From positions 20,606 to 84,605 of the forward strand of contig JAUJOK010000026.1 of assembly GCA_030447685.1 (NCBI GenBank): a stretch of 64,000 nucleotides of DNA, given 5' to 3'. The notes under the pieces are model-generated. The model was not told the origin of the DNA and did not search any database. It saw only the letters and a program-made list of their open reading frames with translations. This DNA comes from Armatimonadaceae bacterium. Its GTDB lineage: Bacteria > Armatimonadota > Armatimonadia > Armatimonadales > Armatimonadaceae. A program made the translations under genes and the position numbers. Positions 16,237-25,162 of the stretch are shown here, one piece after another (the first letter of the stretch is position 1; each line of letters begins with the position of its first letter).

Positions 16237-18273
16237 TTAGAACGGCAGCGGTTGTACGGCCTTCGAAATCAGCGCCAGCGCGATAGCCGCCATGCTCACC
16301 AGACCGGTACCACAGGCGAAACCCGCCAGCAGGACAGGAGCATAATTGACCCACTTCTCGACGCCGATACGCCGGGCGAAGTAGTAGCGACCGAACAGCG
16401 CGCCGACAAACATGGGAATGGTGTCGTGCGGCAGGGCATTCGCGCCGCCCGCCGCGCCATAAAAGGCGAGCATCGGCGCTTTCACCATATACATCACGCC
16501 ATACACCGCCAGGGTTACGGCCCCGCTCACCGTAATAGTGGCAGGCTTGATCGCGTTCAGCACCCACGAGGCTCCCCCCTCCTTGTTGATCTGATTCCAG
16601 ATCGCCTGCTGGGTCGCATGAATCGGCCACATCCTTTGCGCGAACGGGTACTGCGAGGAAGGGACCGGCGATGTGTGCCAGATGAACTGCCAGTAAAGGA
16701 GGCCGCCGATCAGGATGATCGGAAGCATCAGCAGTTCCGCCTTGACAATGGACGTGAACTTGGTGTGTGTCAGCTCGACTTCGCGGAAGCGCTGCGCCAG
16801 ATAGCCGTAGTCATGCAGCGGCATCGGCGCGTACCAGACATCTATGCCGGTGTAGCCGCTCTTCATGATCGTCAACTCCTTAAGGAAGGGGAAGTTGACA
16901 TCCTGACTGGTGAGGCCATACATACGGGCGGCGATAAAGGAGTTCAGCGGCGTCCAGACGAGGCCGTAGACGACCAGGAGCCAGAGCGGGAATCCCGGAA
17001 GCAGCGACTTGGTCAGGGCGATGTAGGCGATGGTAGCCACGGTCCACAGAATAATCGCGCCCACGAGCATCCGGGGCGTGTCGCCGCGCCCGCGCGGCAC
17101 CTCCGTCCACGAGCCGCGCTGCGCGCCCTTGCGGCCCCGCGACGCCTCCCAGGAACCCTTGACCACGATGTAGATACCGATAGCCGCAATGGCGAGCTGG
17201 ATGCCGATTCCAATCGAAGTCCACAGATCGAAGCCGTTGGAGATACGGGTGGGGATCGTCTCCATGCCGGGCCGCCAGGTGGGCAGCAAACCAGCCTGGT
17301 AAAACGCCGGGTTCAGGCCCCACTGACAGATGACCGAGGCGATAAACGACCCGGCCACGATGGGGAACGGCAGGACAAAGCCGGTCAGAACCTGTCCCAA
17401 GTTGCCACTGATGCCCGTCGGGGCGGCAGGCAGGAACGTCTCGGTGGATGCCATCAAATCCAGGAAGGGGATCGGGATAAGCATCAACGCTCTGCCGAAG
17501 ACGACGCCGGTAAAGACAGGTATGGCGATGTAGAACGCGCCGAAAACCAGCCCGATGGTCGTTCCGGTTGAGAAGACGCGCCAGCGCCAGGACTCCTCTT
17601 TGGTGGAAGCTTCGGCCAGCGCGGTCGCACCGGAGGCAGCCACGGAAGCAAGCGGGAAGGGCAGCCGCTCTACATCCGAGGTCGCCCGAAACAGGATATA
17701 ACCGGCAGGCAGCCAGGAGATGCGTTCCAGAATCTGAGTGAGGAGCAGAACCATAATCGGTCGGCTCCAGTCCATATGGAAAAAGGTTCGGCCCGTTATA
17801 GCGGGTGAGCCTGGCTGCGGCACCACCCATCCCGGTATCTCCTGCGCGATACTTGCGGCCTGCGGACTCTGGATAAAATACTGCATCCAGATGAGACTGC
17901 CGAATGGCCCACCCGATATACCCCGGTCGGAAAGCGCGACTGCCGCCAGTCCCCCGGCGACGTAATAGAGTACATAGATTTCCTGCCGTTTGAGCGGCAG
18001 GAACGAACGGCGGGCAACCTCGGCGAAAAGAACGATAGTCACCCATTGGGCAGCGGACCCCAGTCCCGCGCCCGCCACCAGGCCCAGGTAGATGGCTCCC
18101 GGAGCCATGATAAGGCCCACGAAAAGCGAGCCGATAACGGTCTTAGCCGTAAAGCCTTCGTCGTAAGGAACCTCTTCTTCGCCGGAGGTTTCCTCTACTC
18201 GGTCACGCGCGGCGGTAATATCGTCCCCGTCGCCTCTTCGTTCGCTCTCGATATCTTTTGGATCGACTGCCAC
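16237..18273 (-). CDS. OPT-like multi-pass membrane transporter
   Basis: About 678 residues from a GTG at 18273 after GAAGGA; the longer open frame to 18333 lacks support. A charged N-terminus (residues 1-50) is followed by roughly 14 or more hydrophobic segments (for example TVIGSLFVGLIMAPGAIYLG, SAAQWVTIVLFAEV, ALIVLN-free loops with Pro/Gly). The overall pattern resembles oligopeptide-transporter (OPT) superfamily and related large membrane families of Armatimonadota and Planctomycetota. The assignment rests on topology and motif style, not on one diagnostic motif. Substrate unknown; lies 4 bp before the unknown gene at 15144. Confidence 0.65.
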   Translation of the reverse strand: MAVDPKDIESERRGDGDDITAARDRVEETSGEEEVPYDEGFTAKTVIGSLFVGLIMAPGAIYLGLVAGAGLGSAAQWVTIVLFAEVARRSFLPLKRQEIYVLYYVAGGLAAVALSDRGISGGPFGSLIWMQYFIQSPQAASIAQEIPGWVVPQPGSPAITGRTFFHMDWSRPIMVLLLTQILERISWLPAGYILFRATSDVERLPFPLASVAASGATALAEASTKEESWRWRVFSTGTTIGLVFGAFYIAIPVFTGVVFGRALMLIPIPFLDLMASTETFLPAAPTGISGNLGQVLTGFVLPFPIVAGSFIASVICQWGLNPAFYQAGLLPTWRPGMETIPTRISNGFDLWTSIGIGIQLAIAAIGIYIVVKGSWEASRGRKGAQRGSWTEVPRGRGDTPRMLVGAIILWTVATIAYIALTKSLLPGFPLWLLVVYGLVWTPLNSFIAARMYGLTSQDVNFPFLKELTIMKSGYTGIDVWYAPMPLHDYGYLAQRFREVELTHTKFTSIVKAELLMLPIILIGGLLYWQFIWHTSPVPSSQYPFAQRMWPIHATQQAIWNQINKEGGASWVLNAIKPATITVSGAVTLAVYGVMYMVKAPMLAFYGAAGGANALPHDTIPMFVGALFGRYYFARRIGVEKWVNYAPVLLAGFACGTGLVSMAAIALALISKAVQPLPF

Positions 18274-18354
18274 GTCGTCTGTCCTTCTTCGCCCGTCCTT
18301 ACAAGAACAGGCTGATTGGATAAAGCCCCACAAACGAGGCTCTGGGAAGCAGGC

Positions 18355-18391
18355 TTCCCTGCCGCAAACACGATACGTTTACGGCAGGGAA
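18355..18391. terminator. 15-bp hairpin between fusion gene and OPT-like gene
   Basis: TTCCCTGCCGCAAAC (18355-18369) pairs with GTTTACGGCAGGGAA (18377-18391), one G-U, 7-nt loop. It follows the fusion gene stop on the minus strand. There is no T-run, so it may be an attenuating or stabilising hairpin. Confidence 0.5.
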
Positions 18392-18397
18392 AAGGAA

Positions 18398-21300
18398 TTA
18401 ATCTACCGGCGTCGGTACCGGCGTTCCCGGCAGAGTGGCTCCGCCATGTGTCGCCGCATATTCCGCCGGCGATTCCAGCGACTCCAGATACCGCTCGCGC
18501 TCCGACGATTCCAGCGTGCGCCAGATCAGGAACTGCTTGCGCAGCGTGTTCAGGAAGCGCCGGTTGACACGCTTCCAGTTACTGATGTCACCGGAGACGC
18601 GCGTCAGCGTAAGGCGCAGGTCGTACACATCCTGAAGGTCCGTCGGCACGGTTTCCAGCTTGATGTGCTGGGACACCCCCAGGTCGAAGGGCGCGAGCCA
18701 GGCCTTGCAGCCGATACGGAACGCCTGACCATGCTCGCTGTCGTAGGTTTCCTGGTAGATGGCTTCCGTGATGAAGTCACCCACCGAGTAGCCTTCATAG
18801 GACTGGAACCACTCCGCCAGGAAGCCGTTCACACCATGCGCCTGGTTGCCCGTCACCGCGAACGGCAGACGGATCTTCCATTCATCCCCGACCGGGTCGG
18901 CCACCGCCCACGAGCGCTGGATGGCCGGGGTCGCTACCTGCGAGGCTTTGCGCGCCGGGTACATGGTCGAAAGCAGAACCACCGCGACCACGACCAGGGT
19001 GGAAAGCACCGCCGAGATGGACGAGAAGTTCAGGTACAGGCCGGGGAACGCCCCTGTCACCGTCAGAATGACCGAGATCAACTGCCCCATCACATAGCCA
19101 AGAACCGCGCCCAGGATGGCGTACACCATAGCCTCCGCCATAAACAGCGTCCCGATATGTGTCGGTGACAGGCCGATGGACGAGAAGATATGAATCTCCT
19201 TGACGCGCTCGAAGACCGAGCCGAGCATGGTGTTGAGAACGATCAGCGCCGCGATCAGGATCGGGACAATAATCGTCTCCAGCCCTTCGGCGGAGTTGGA
19301 CCCAATGGAAGAGAAGCGCTCGATCTGGCCGCCATGCGCGGCGTACAGGTTCATATCGAACCGCTTCATCAGGTTGCCGGTCAGGTCCGACACAACCGCC
19401 TTATCGTCGGCTCCGTAGCCGATAGCCAGCGAGCGCAGGTCGCCGCCCAGGTTGATGAGCGTCTTGTACGGGATGAAGAAGATAACGTCCGGGTCCAGGT
19501 GCAGGTACTGCTGGAAGCCCGACGAATTATCCACCTTACCCTGCTTCTGCATCTGCTGCATCTGCACGAAGTCCACGGGCGTCAGCGGCTCCTGGTCCAG
19601 GTCCGTGATCGTCTTGAACTTGTCCTGGTCGATGATGCCGATAACCGTGTAGTCCTGTCCCGCATAGGCCACCTTCGCGCTGCCCACGTCCGCATCGGTC
19701 ACACGCAGCGTATCGGCGATCTTGCGCGGCAGGATGATCGTCAGCGCATCGCCCGGTCGGAACCAGCGGCCCGCCGCCAGCGCATCCGTCACCTTCGTGA
19801 CCTCCGCCTCCTGCGGCGACAGCCCGACCACCCCCTTGGCATCGAACTGCCGGTCGGCGCGCTTGACCGTCATAAAGGTCTGTTCGCCGGGCTGCGTGCC
19901 CAGGAACCAGCCACGTGGGGCGACGTTACGCACGTTGCCGAATTCGTCGTCCAGGAGCCGATAGGCCACCTGCTGAAGCGCGTTCCAGTTCGGGTCGCGC
20001 ATCAGGATACCGGAGTAGACCGGATTGCCGGGGGCGGGAACCTGATTGAAGCGCAGATCCTGCACGATGGAGGTGAACGCAAGGACCGTAAACGTCAAAA
20101 GGATCAGCGTTACGCAGGTCAGTGCGGTACGCGCTTTGCGCCGCCGCATGTTCGCGATTCCCAGTCCAAAGGCCGCCAGCGCAATAGATACCTTGCCGAC
20201 ATCCACGGCATGCTTGCCCGTCGATTCGCTTTTTTGCTGTTTGAGCTGCTGCTCGAACTTACCCCACACCAGCGACGTGACCAGCACCGACAGCGCCAGC
20301 ATGATAAAGGACAGCAGAACGATCTGAGGGTTGAGCGTGATCTTGAACGCCGGGTGAATGAACGAGAACACCGTGTAGATACCGAAGAAGATCAGGAACG
20401 CATATAATAGCTGCCGCTTCAGGTCCGAGAACCCGAAGAGCAGCCGTTCCGCGAAGTAGGCGAACGGGATCATCAGGGCCAGATAGAACAGAACGCCCTG
20501 AACGACATCATGCTGCGTCTTGGTCACGTCCGGGTAGGCGCGGGACGCATAGCCCCAGGCGGCGCGGGCGTAGGAATCGAAGCCCTCGTAGTCTCTGGCC
20601 GCGAGCCGCTCCCGAGCAAGCCGCAGGCTTTCTCCTGCATCCTTATGCAGTTTCTGTACGCCCTCGTTGACGATGCTGTTGGCGTTCAGACGACCGATCC
20701 GGAAGTCGTTCAGGTTGTAGATGTCCTGCGCGACCATGAGCGCCGTATGGGTGATGGCGGACGACCGGGAAGAGTTCAGGGCACTTTCACCCTCGGCTGC
20801 GCCCGCGCCCATCACATAGCCTTCGCCCTCCGGGTTGGCTTTGGTGGAGTTGATCAGCAGGAAGCGGGTTGCGGCGGGTCCGGAACCCATGATGATCTTG
20901 AACCGGCGCAGGCCTTCACCACCACTGTTGCCGGTAGTAGTGGCAGCCGCCACCGGCGCACCGCCGCCCGCGCCGCCCAGAGGATTGGCGGCCTGATTCG
21001 CTGACTGGTACTCGTTGCCACGGCGCGCGAAGACGACGGCGGTATCGTCCACATAAGAGATGCCCGGTTCCGGCTTGGAAAGTGCGTACCCGTATTGGCG
21101 CGGCTCGCCATTCGATGCCCCGTCGTAGATGGTCATCGTGGTCAGCGTGCGTAGCGCCTGCTGGTCCACCAGATCGTAGATATCGGTGGCGACGCAGGGG
21201 AAGACGACCAGGGTCATCTCCTTTCTGCCGGTCGTTATCTGGAACTCTGTCGGATATTCCGCGCCGGAGACGCCCTTATCGGGCGCATAGTTAATGTCTC

Positions 21301-23116
21301 CCGTGTTCGGATCAAGCTTGTAGGCGGCAACCGTACGTTTGGAGTTGACGACGGTGAGCGGCGGCGCGCCGTGGAAGGCGAACATCGCCTTGTCACGCGG
21401 TCCCTTACCGTCCTCGACCATCTGAATCCAGTTGCCTCGCACGCCGACGAACGACTTGGTGCCCGACGGCGGCGAGAAAACGGCCAGCGCGCCCGGAATC
21501 GGGTCGTCCGGCACCAGTGAGCGGCGCGGGTCGTATTCGCGCACCCGGCCCGTTACCGTTGCGAAGCCGCTGCGAAGCCCCATGCGCGTCCACTGAGACG
21601 GCTTGTACAGGGGAATCTGCTTGTCCGGCGGCTCGTTGGGATCGTTCGTGTCGTTAACATAGTGTTGGAAAATGGGCAGGAACGTCCGCATCTGCTGCGC
21701 CAGGTTCGCCACGTTCACCCGCTCGAACGTATCGAAGGGGGTGTCCACCAGGTTGCGCGAATCATCAATCGAGGCGAAGGTGACGCCGTAGCCGCCGGCC
21801 ATCGTGACGGCCTCGGAATCAAAGGCGGGCTTGCCGGGAATGAAGTTGCGCCACGATTTGCCGTCCACGGGGTTCACGCCGTCGGCAAAGGCTTTCTTCG
21901 GCTCGTACCCAAGAACCTCGGCGACCTTGTCGTTGTTTTCGCGGGCGACACGGGCAATGTCCGAAAACAGGTTTTGCAGGTCTTCGCGATAATCGAAGAA
22001 GTTGCCCTTGTAAAAGATGCCGATGCCTCGGGTCTGCGAGGCCATGTCCAGCCCGGCCCACAGGTAGATCGGCTCCTTCGGTTCCTTGGCCTGCCCGAAC
22101 AGCTTGGCGAACGGCCCCGGCACCTGCCACTTGTCGATGTTGGCGTGGATAAATTCGCGAATCCCTTGCAGGCCCAGATAGTGGCCAGTGGTCGCGACAA
22201 ACCAGACGGTGCGCTTGGGCCGATACTTCTTAAAGGTGCGCGCGGTTTGCAGCAGCCCGGCCATACTGCCCGCCGATTCCGCCCCCGGCGCGAGCGCGGG
22301 GACGACGGACATGGCATCGTAGTAGCCCTGGACCACAATGATCTGCTTCGCCAGCTTCGGATCGCTGCCCGGCAAGATGCCCACGAAGTTGCGCGCGGGC
22401 ACCTTTTCCCAGGTCATGTCCGCCTTGACCACGGCGCGTGGCGACCGACGCCCCAGTGCGAGCGCCTGAAGCGCGGCGGCCTCGGACTTCTTGATATAAA
22501 AGCGGGGAATCGACAGCGGAATCGAAACGAACTTGGCCTCGGCTTCGCCGCGCATCGTGCGGTCTGGCTCGATGAAGACGACCGCTTTGGCTCCCAGCCG
22601 GGGCGCGTTCAGCCACTCGGTGCCGGAGTTGAAGTCCACCAGAACGATGGCTCCCTGGATGTCCTTGCCGTTGAACGCCGACAACTGGCCGTTGCCCGCA
22701 TACAGAAGCGGGCCGCTAATGCCTTCAGGCGGCAGCTTCGAGGTGCGGACCAGGTTGGGCCAGACGCTGAAAAGCTTGTAGGTCTTACCGTTCGCGGTCA
22801 GGCTCGCGCCCTTGTCCATCGGAACGGTCGCGTCCCATGTCTGCACGCGCACATTATTCGCGCCGAACAGGGAGTTGAACTCACGCTGAACATAGTCCGC
22901 CGCAGAGCGCTCGCCGGGATACCCGACCACACGCGAACCGGAGGAGGAAAGCGTTCTTATCGTCTTCGCCATCGCGGACGCATCCACGCTGGCAGCGAGA
23001 TTTTTGTATGTTTTGGCACGTTGGGGGTCAACTGCAGCCCCTGCTCCGTGAGGTAGAGAAAGCAGCAGGGAAAAACACAGCAGCAGGCCCCAGCCCCGGA
23101 GCGCGGGAATCGACAT
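18398..23116 (-). CDS. M28-like pseudopeptidase fused to FtsX-type ABC permease
   Basis: 1572 residues from the ATG after AAAGGGG. A signal peptide (GLLLCFSLLLSLPHGAGA) leads to a PA-like segment and an M28-aminopeptidase fold (about 230-480). The metal ligands expected there are replaced: the usual H-x-D is GYYDA (about 260), the GAxDN motif is PGAESAG, the Glu-Glu pair is TTGHYLG (about 310), and the final HTPxDT is VDTPFDT (about 457). A beta-rich region follows, then membrane helices from about 875, an FtsX/MacB-type core (NMRRRKARTALT; FERVKEIHIFSSIGLSPTHI about 1290; MYPARKASQV) and a 170-residue cytoplasmic tail. Probably an ABC permease whose periplasmic part binds rather than cuts. 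The ATPase partner is likely 13147. Confidence 0.88.
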   Translation of the reverse strand: MSIPALRGWGLLLCFSLLLSLPHGAGAAVDPQRAKTYKNLAASVDASAMAKTIRTLSSSGSRVVGYPGERSAADYVQREFNSLFGANNVRVQTWDATVPMDKGASLTANGKTYKLFSVWPNLVRTSKLPPEGISGPLLYAGNGQLSAFNGKDIQGAIVLVDFNSGTEWLNAPRLGAKAVVFIEPDRTMRGEAEAKFVSIPLSIPRFYIKKSEAAALQALALGRRSPRAVVKADMTWEKVPARNFVGILPGSDPKLAKQIIVVQGYYDAMSVVPALAPGAESAGSMAGLLQTARTFKKYRPKRTVWFVATTGHYLGLQGIREFIHANIDKWQVPGPFAKLFGQAKEPKEPIYLWAGLDMASQTRGIGIFYKGNFFDYREDLQNLFSDIARVARENNDKVAEVLGYEPKKAFADGVNPVDGKSWRNFIPGKPAFDSEAVTMAGGYGVTFASIDDSRNLVDTPFDTFERVNVANLAQQMRTFLPIFQHYVNDTNDPNEPPDKQIPLYKPSQWTRMGLRSGFATVTGRVREYDPRRSLVPDDPIPGALAVFSPPSGTKSFVGVRGNWIQMVEDGKGPRDKAMFAFHGAPPLTVVNSKRTVAAYKLDPNTGDINYAPDKGVSGAEYPTEFQITTGRKEMTLVVFPCVATDIYDLVDQQALRTLTTMTIYDGASNGEPRQYGYALSKPEPGISYVDDTAVVFARRGNEYQSANQAANPLGGAGGGAPVAAATTTGNSGGEGLRRFKIIMGSGPAATRFLLINSTKANPEGEGYVMGAGAAEGESALNSSRSSAITHTALMVAQDIYNLNDFRIGRLNANSIVNEGVQKLHKDAGESLRLARERLAARDYEGFDSYARAAWGYASRAYPDVTKTQHDVVQGVLFYLALMIPFAYFAERLLFGFSDLKRQLLYAFLIFFGIYTVFSFIHPAFKITLNPQIVLLSFIMLALSVLVTSLVWGKFEQQLKQQKSESTGKHAVDVGKVSIALAAFGLGIANMRRRKARTALTCVTLILLTFTVLAFTSIVQDLRFNQVPAPGNPVYSGILMRDPNWNALQQVAYRLLDDEFGNVRNVAPRGWFLGTQPGEQTFMTVKRADRQFDAKGVVGLSPQEAEVTKVTDALAAGRWFRPGDALTIILPRKIADTLRVTDADVGSAKVAYAGQDYTVIGIIDQDKFKTITDLDQEPLTPVDFVQMQQMQKQGKVDNSSGFQQYLHLDPDVIFFIPYKTLINLGGDLRSLAIGYGADDKAVVSDLTGNLMKRFDMNLYAAHGGQIERFSSIGSNSAEGLETIIVPILIAALIVLNTMLGSVFERVKEIHIFSSIGLSPTHIGTLFMAEAMVYAILGAVLGYVMGQLISVILTVTGAFPGLYLNFSSISAVLSTLVVVAVVLLSTMYPARKASQVATPAIQRSWAVADPVGDEWKIRLPFAVTGNQAHGVNGFLAEWFQSYEGYSVGDFITEAIYQETYDSEHGQAFRIGCKAWLAPFDLGVSQHIKLETVPTDLQDVYDLRLTLTRVSGDISNWKRVNRRFLNTLRKQFLIWRTLESSERERYLESLESPAEYAATHGGATLPGTPVPTPVD

Positions 23117-23304
23117 CGAGGGGTCCCCTTTCACCACCCGCAGCGTTTAGCGTCATCGCCGTTTTGTGCGGGAAGGCATCTCCCTCGATAATATCACAAT
23201 CAGTCTCAAAAACGCAACTTTCCACCGCTTCTGGCGAAGTATTCCGGAAAGACAGGCGAATAATACCAAAGCGCGGCACCGCCCGCACCCTCACTCAGGC
23301 TGTC

Positions 23305-23757
23305 TCAACCCATCTGCCGGCGCCCTTCCGGTTCGGCGGCGGCTCGCCCATCCGCATAAACGTTGATAACCGGCCCTTCAGGAAGGTTAGAAAGTGGCTG
23401 CAGGATGATCGTTTCCGCAGGCAGCTTGATTTCCGCCAGCCGTTTACCGGCCATGTTCGGAGCGTAGCGGTAGCGAGCCAGCGCCCCCAAAGCATTCGGA
23501 TGAAGGTAGGGCTTAACCTTGTTCTGCCAGTCCTTCAGTGGTGGCAACTGCTCGTTGTGGTCGAGCGCGTATTCCATAAACGCCATGCCCAGCAACTGCG
23601 CCTCGCCCAGTTGTTTCCGCGCGTTCTGCTGCTGCCGCTGCTGCTGGTCTGCCTGTGCCTTCAAGCGAGATACGTGCAAAGGCATCAGGAAGTAGGCTCC
23701 CAGGAAGAGGCCCAGAACGAACGTGATAAGGGGAATGACGACATAACGGGCTTTCAT
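23305..23757 (-). CDS. Membrane-anchored pseudopilin-like protein
   Basis: 150 residues. One N-terminal membrane helix (VVIPLITFVLGLFLGAYFLM) is followed by a Gln-rich coiled-coil stretch (KAQADQQQRQQQNARKQLGE). A C-terminal part reads LGMAFMEYALDHNEQLPP and ends VINVYADGRA, recalling the soluble half of DUF1559-type pilins, but without a prepilin cleavage signal. GGAGGTAACGT precedes the ATG. It lies about 190 bp upstream of the fusion gene on the same strand and could be co-transcribed. Function unknown. Confidence 0.7.
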   Translation of the reverse strand: MKARYVVIPLITFVLGLFLGAYFLMPLHVSRLKAQADQQQRQQQNARKQLGEAQLLGMAFMEYALDHNEQLPPLKDWQNKVKPYLHPNALGALARYRYAPNMAGKRLAEIKLPAETIILQPLSNLPEGPVINVYADGRAAAEPEGRRQMG

Positions 23758-23959
23758 ACGTTACCTCCATAACAGCGCGTCACGGGATTGAATATAAAAT
23801 TCCACCGGCGAGGACGTCAACTCCTTCCTTGCTTTGAACGCGCCCGACCCGTCTTCGTTCAGCGTCGATAGCTCTGCGGGTCAAAAAGCTGACAGAAGAA
23901 GGAGGCGGGGCCGGACAGGGAGAACCTGCGGGGAGCAAAGCCTTTTTCGGGAGCAACCC

Positions 23960-25072
23960 ATGACACCTGTAAAGATCGGAATTATCGGCTGCGGCAATAT
24001 CAGCGCGGCCTATCTGCGGACGGTTCAGGCCTTTCCCGTTCTGGAGTGCGTGGCCTGCGCGGACATCGATATTGAGCGGGCGAAGGCGCGCGCCCAGGAA
24101 TTCAGCGTCCCTAAAGCCTGCCTGCCCGACGAACTGTACGACGACCCGGATGTGGAGATCGTCGTCAACCTGACCACGCCGCAGGCGCATGCGAGCGTCG
24201 CTAACGATGCCATCGCGGCGGGCAAGCATGTCTTCAACGAAAAGCCGCTTACCGTGACGCGGGCGGAAGGCGAGCAGATTCTGGCCGCCGCTGACGAAAA
24301 GAGTGTGCGTATCGGCTGCGCGCCGGGGACGTTCCTGGGCGCGGGCCTGCAAACCTGCCGCAAGCTGATCGACGACGGCGCTATCGGCGAGCCGGTGGCG
24401 GCGACCGCCTATATGATGGGGCACGGTCACGAATCCTGGCACCCGGACCCGGAGTTCTACTATATGGTCGGCGGCGGGCCGATGATGGACATGGGGCCGT
24501 ACTATTTGACCGCGCTGCTTCAGATGCTCGGCCCGATACGGCGCGTCAGCGGTTCGGCGGGCATTCTTGTGCCGGAGCGCACCATCGGCAGCGAAAAAAA
24601 GCGCGGCCAGAAGATTACCGTCGAGACGCCGGATCATATCACGGGGACAATAGATTTTGTCGGCGGCGCGGTCGGCACCATTATCACCTCATTTGCGGTT
24701 TGGCACGCGCAGAATTTCTCACCGATTACGATATTCGGCACGGAAGGAACGCTCGCGGTTCCCGACCCGAACAGCTTGGGCGGTAAGGTACGGCTGCGCA
24801 GGCAGGGGGAAGAGGACTGGGCGGAGGTTCCTTACACGCACAGCCACTCGGACGGCAAGCAGAAGTGGGGAATCGGCGTGGCGGATATGGCCTACGCCAT
24901 TCGGTCGGGCCGCGCCCACCGGGCCAGCGGCGCGCAGGCGATGCACGTTCTGGACGCGATGCACGGCTTTCTCGACGCCGCCGAAAGCGGCCAGTCCTAC
25001 ACGTTGCAAGCCCAGTACCTGCGCCCGATGCCCCTGCCGACGGGTCTGCCGGAAGACGCTCTGGACGAATAA
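23960..25072 (+). CDS. Gfo/Idh/MocA family oxidoreductase
   Basis: 370 residues from the ATG at 23960 (MTPVKIGIIGCGNISAAYL), after CGGGAG; the open frame extends 42 codons further up without Rossmann or start features. The NAD(P)-binding Rossmann motif GIIGCGNIS, the EKPLTVT motif (FNEKPL) holding the conserved Lys, and GGGPMMDMGPYYL in the C-terminal domain are typical of sugar dehydrogenases of this family. Probably oxidises or epimerises a sugar or inositol derivative in the cytoplasm. No neighbour reveals the substrate. A palindromic terminator follows. Confidence 0.92.
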   Translation: MTPVKIGIIGCGNISAAYLRTVQAFPVLECVACADIDIERAKARAQEFSVPKACLPDELYDDPDVEIVVNLTTPQAHASVANDAIAAGKHVFNEKPLTVTRAEGEQILAAADEKSVRIGCAPGTFLGAGLQTCRKLIDDGAIGEPVAATAYMMGHGHESWHPDPEFYYMVGGGPMMDMGPYYLTALLQMLGPIRRVSGSAGILVPERTIGSEKKRGQKITVETPDHITGTIDFVGGAVGTIITSFAVWHAQNFSPITIFGTEGTLAVPDPNSLGGKVRLRRQGEEDWAEVPYTHSHSDGKQKWGIGVADMAYAIRSGRAHRASGAQAMHVLDAMHGFLDAAESGQSYTLQAQYLRPMPLPTGLPEDALDE

Positions 25073-25096
25073 CGCGCTTCCTCAAGCGGTTGAGGG

Positions 25097-25140
25097 AAAA
25101 CGCAAAGCCCGGTGGTCGCGACCACCGGGCTTTGCGTTTT
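25097..25140. terminator. Bidirectional terminator, 44-nt palindrome
   Basis: AAAACGCAAAGCCCGGTGGT and its exact complement form a 22-bp perfect stem ending in TTTT in both directions. It sits between convergent genes ending at 25072 and 25163. A smaller hairpin, CCTCAAGCGGTTGAGG, precedes it. Confidence 0.85.
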
Positions 25141-25162
25141 CAACAATTCTGGCGACTCACCA

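Noticed and set aside
16036..17571. Long plus-strand open frame of 511 codons
   Set aside because: Antisense to the OPT-like transporter, rich in Arg/His/Gln as expected for a shadow frame, with no start signal.
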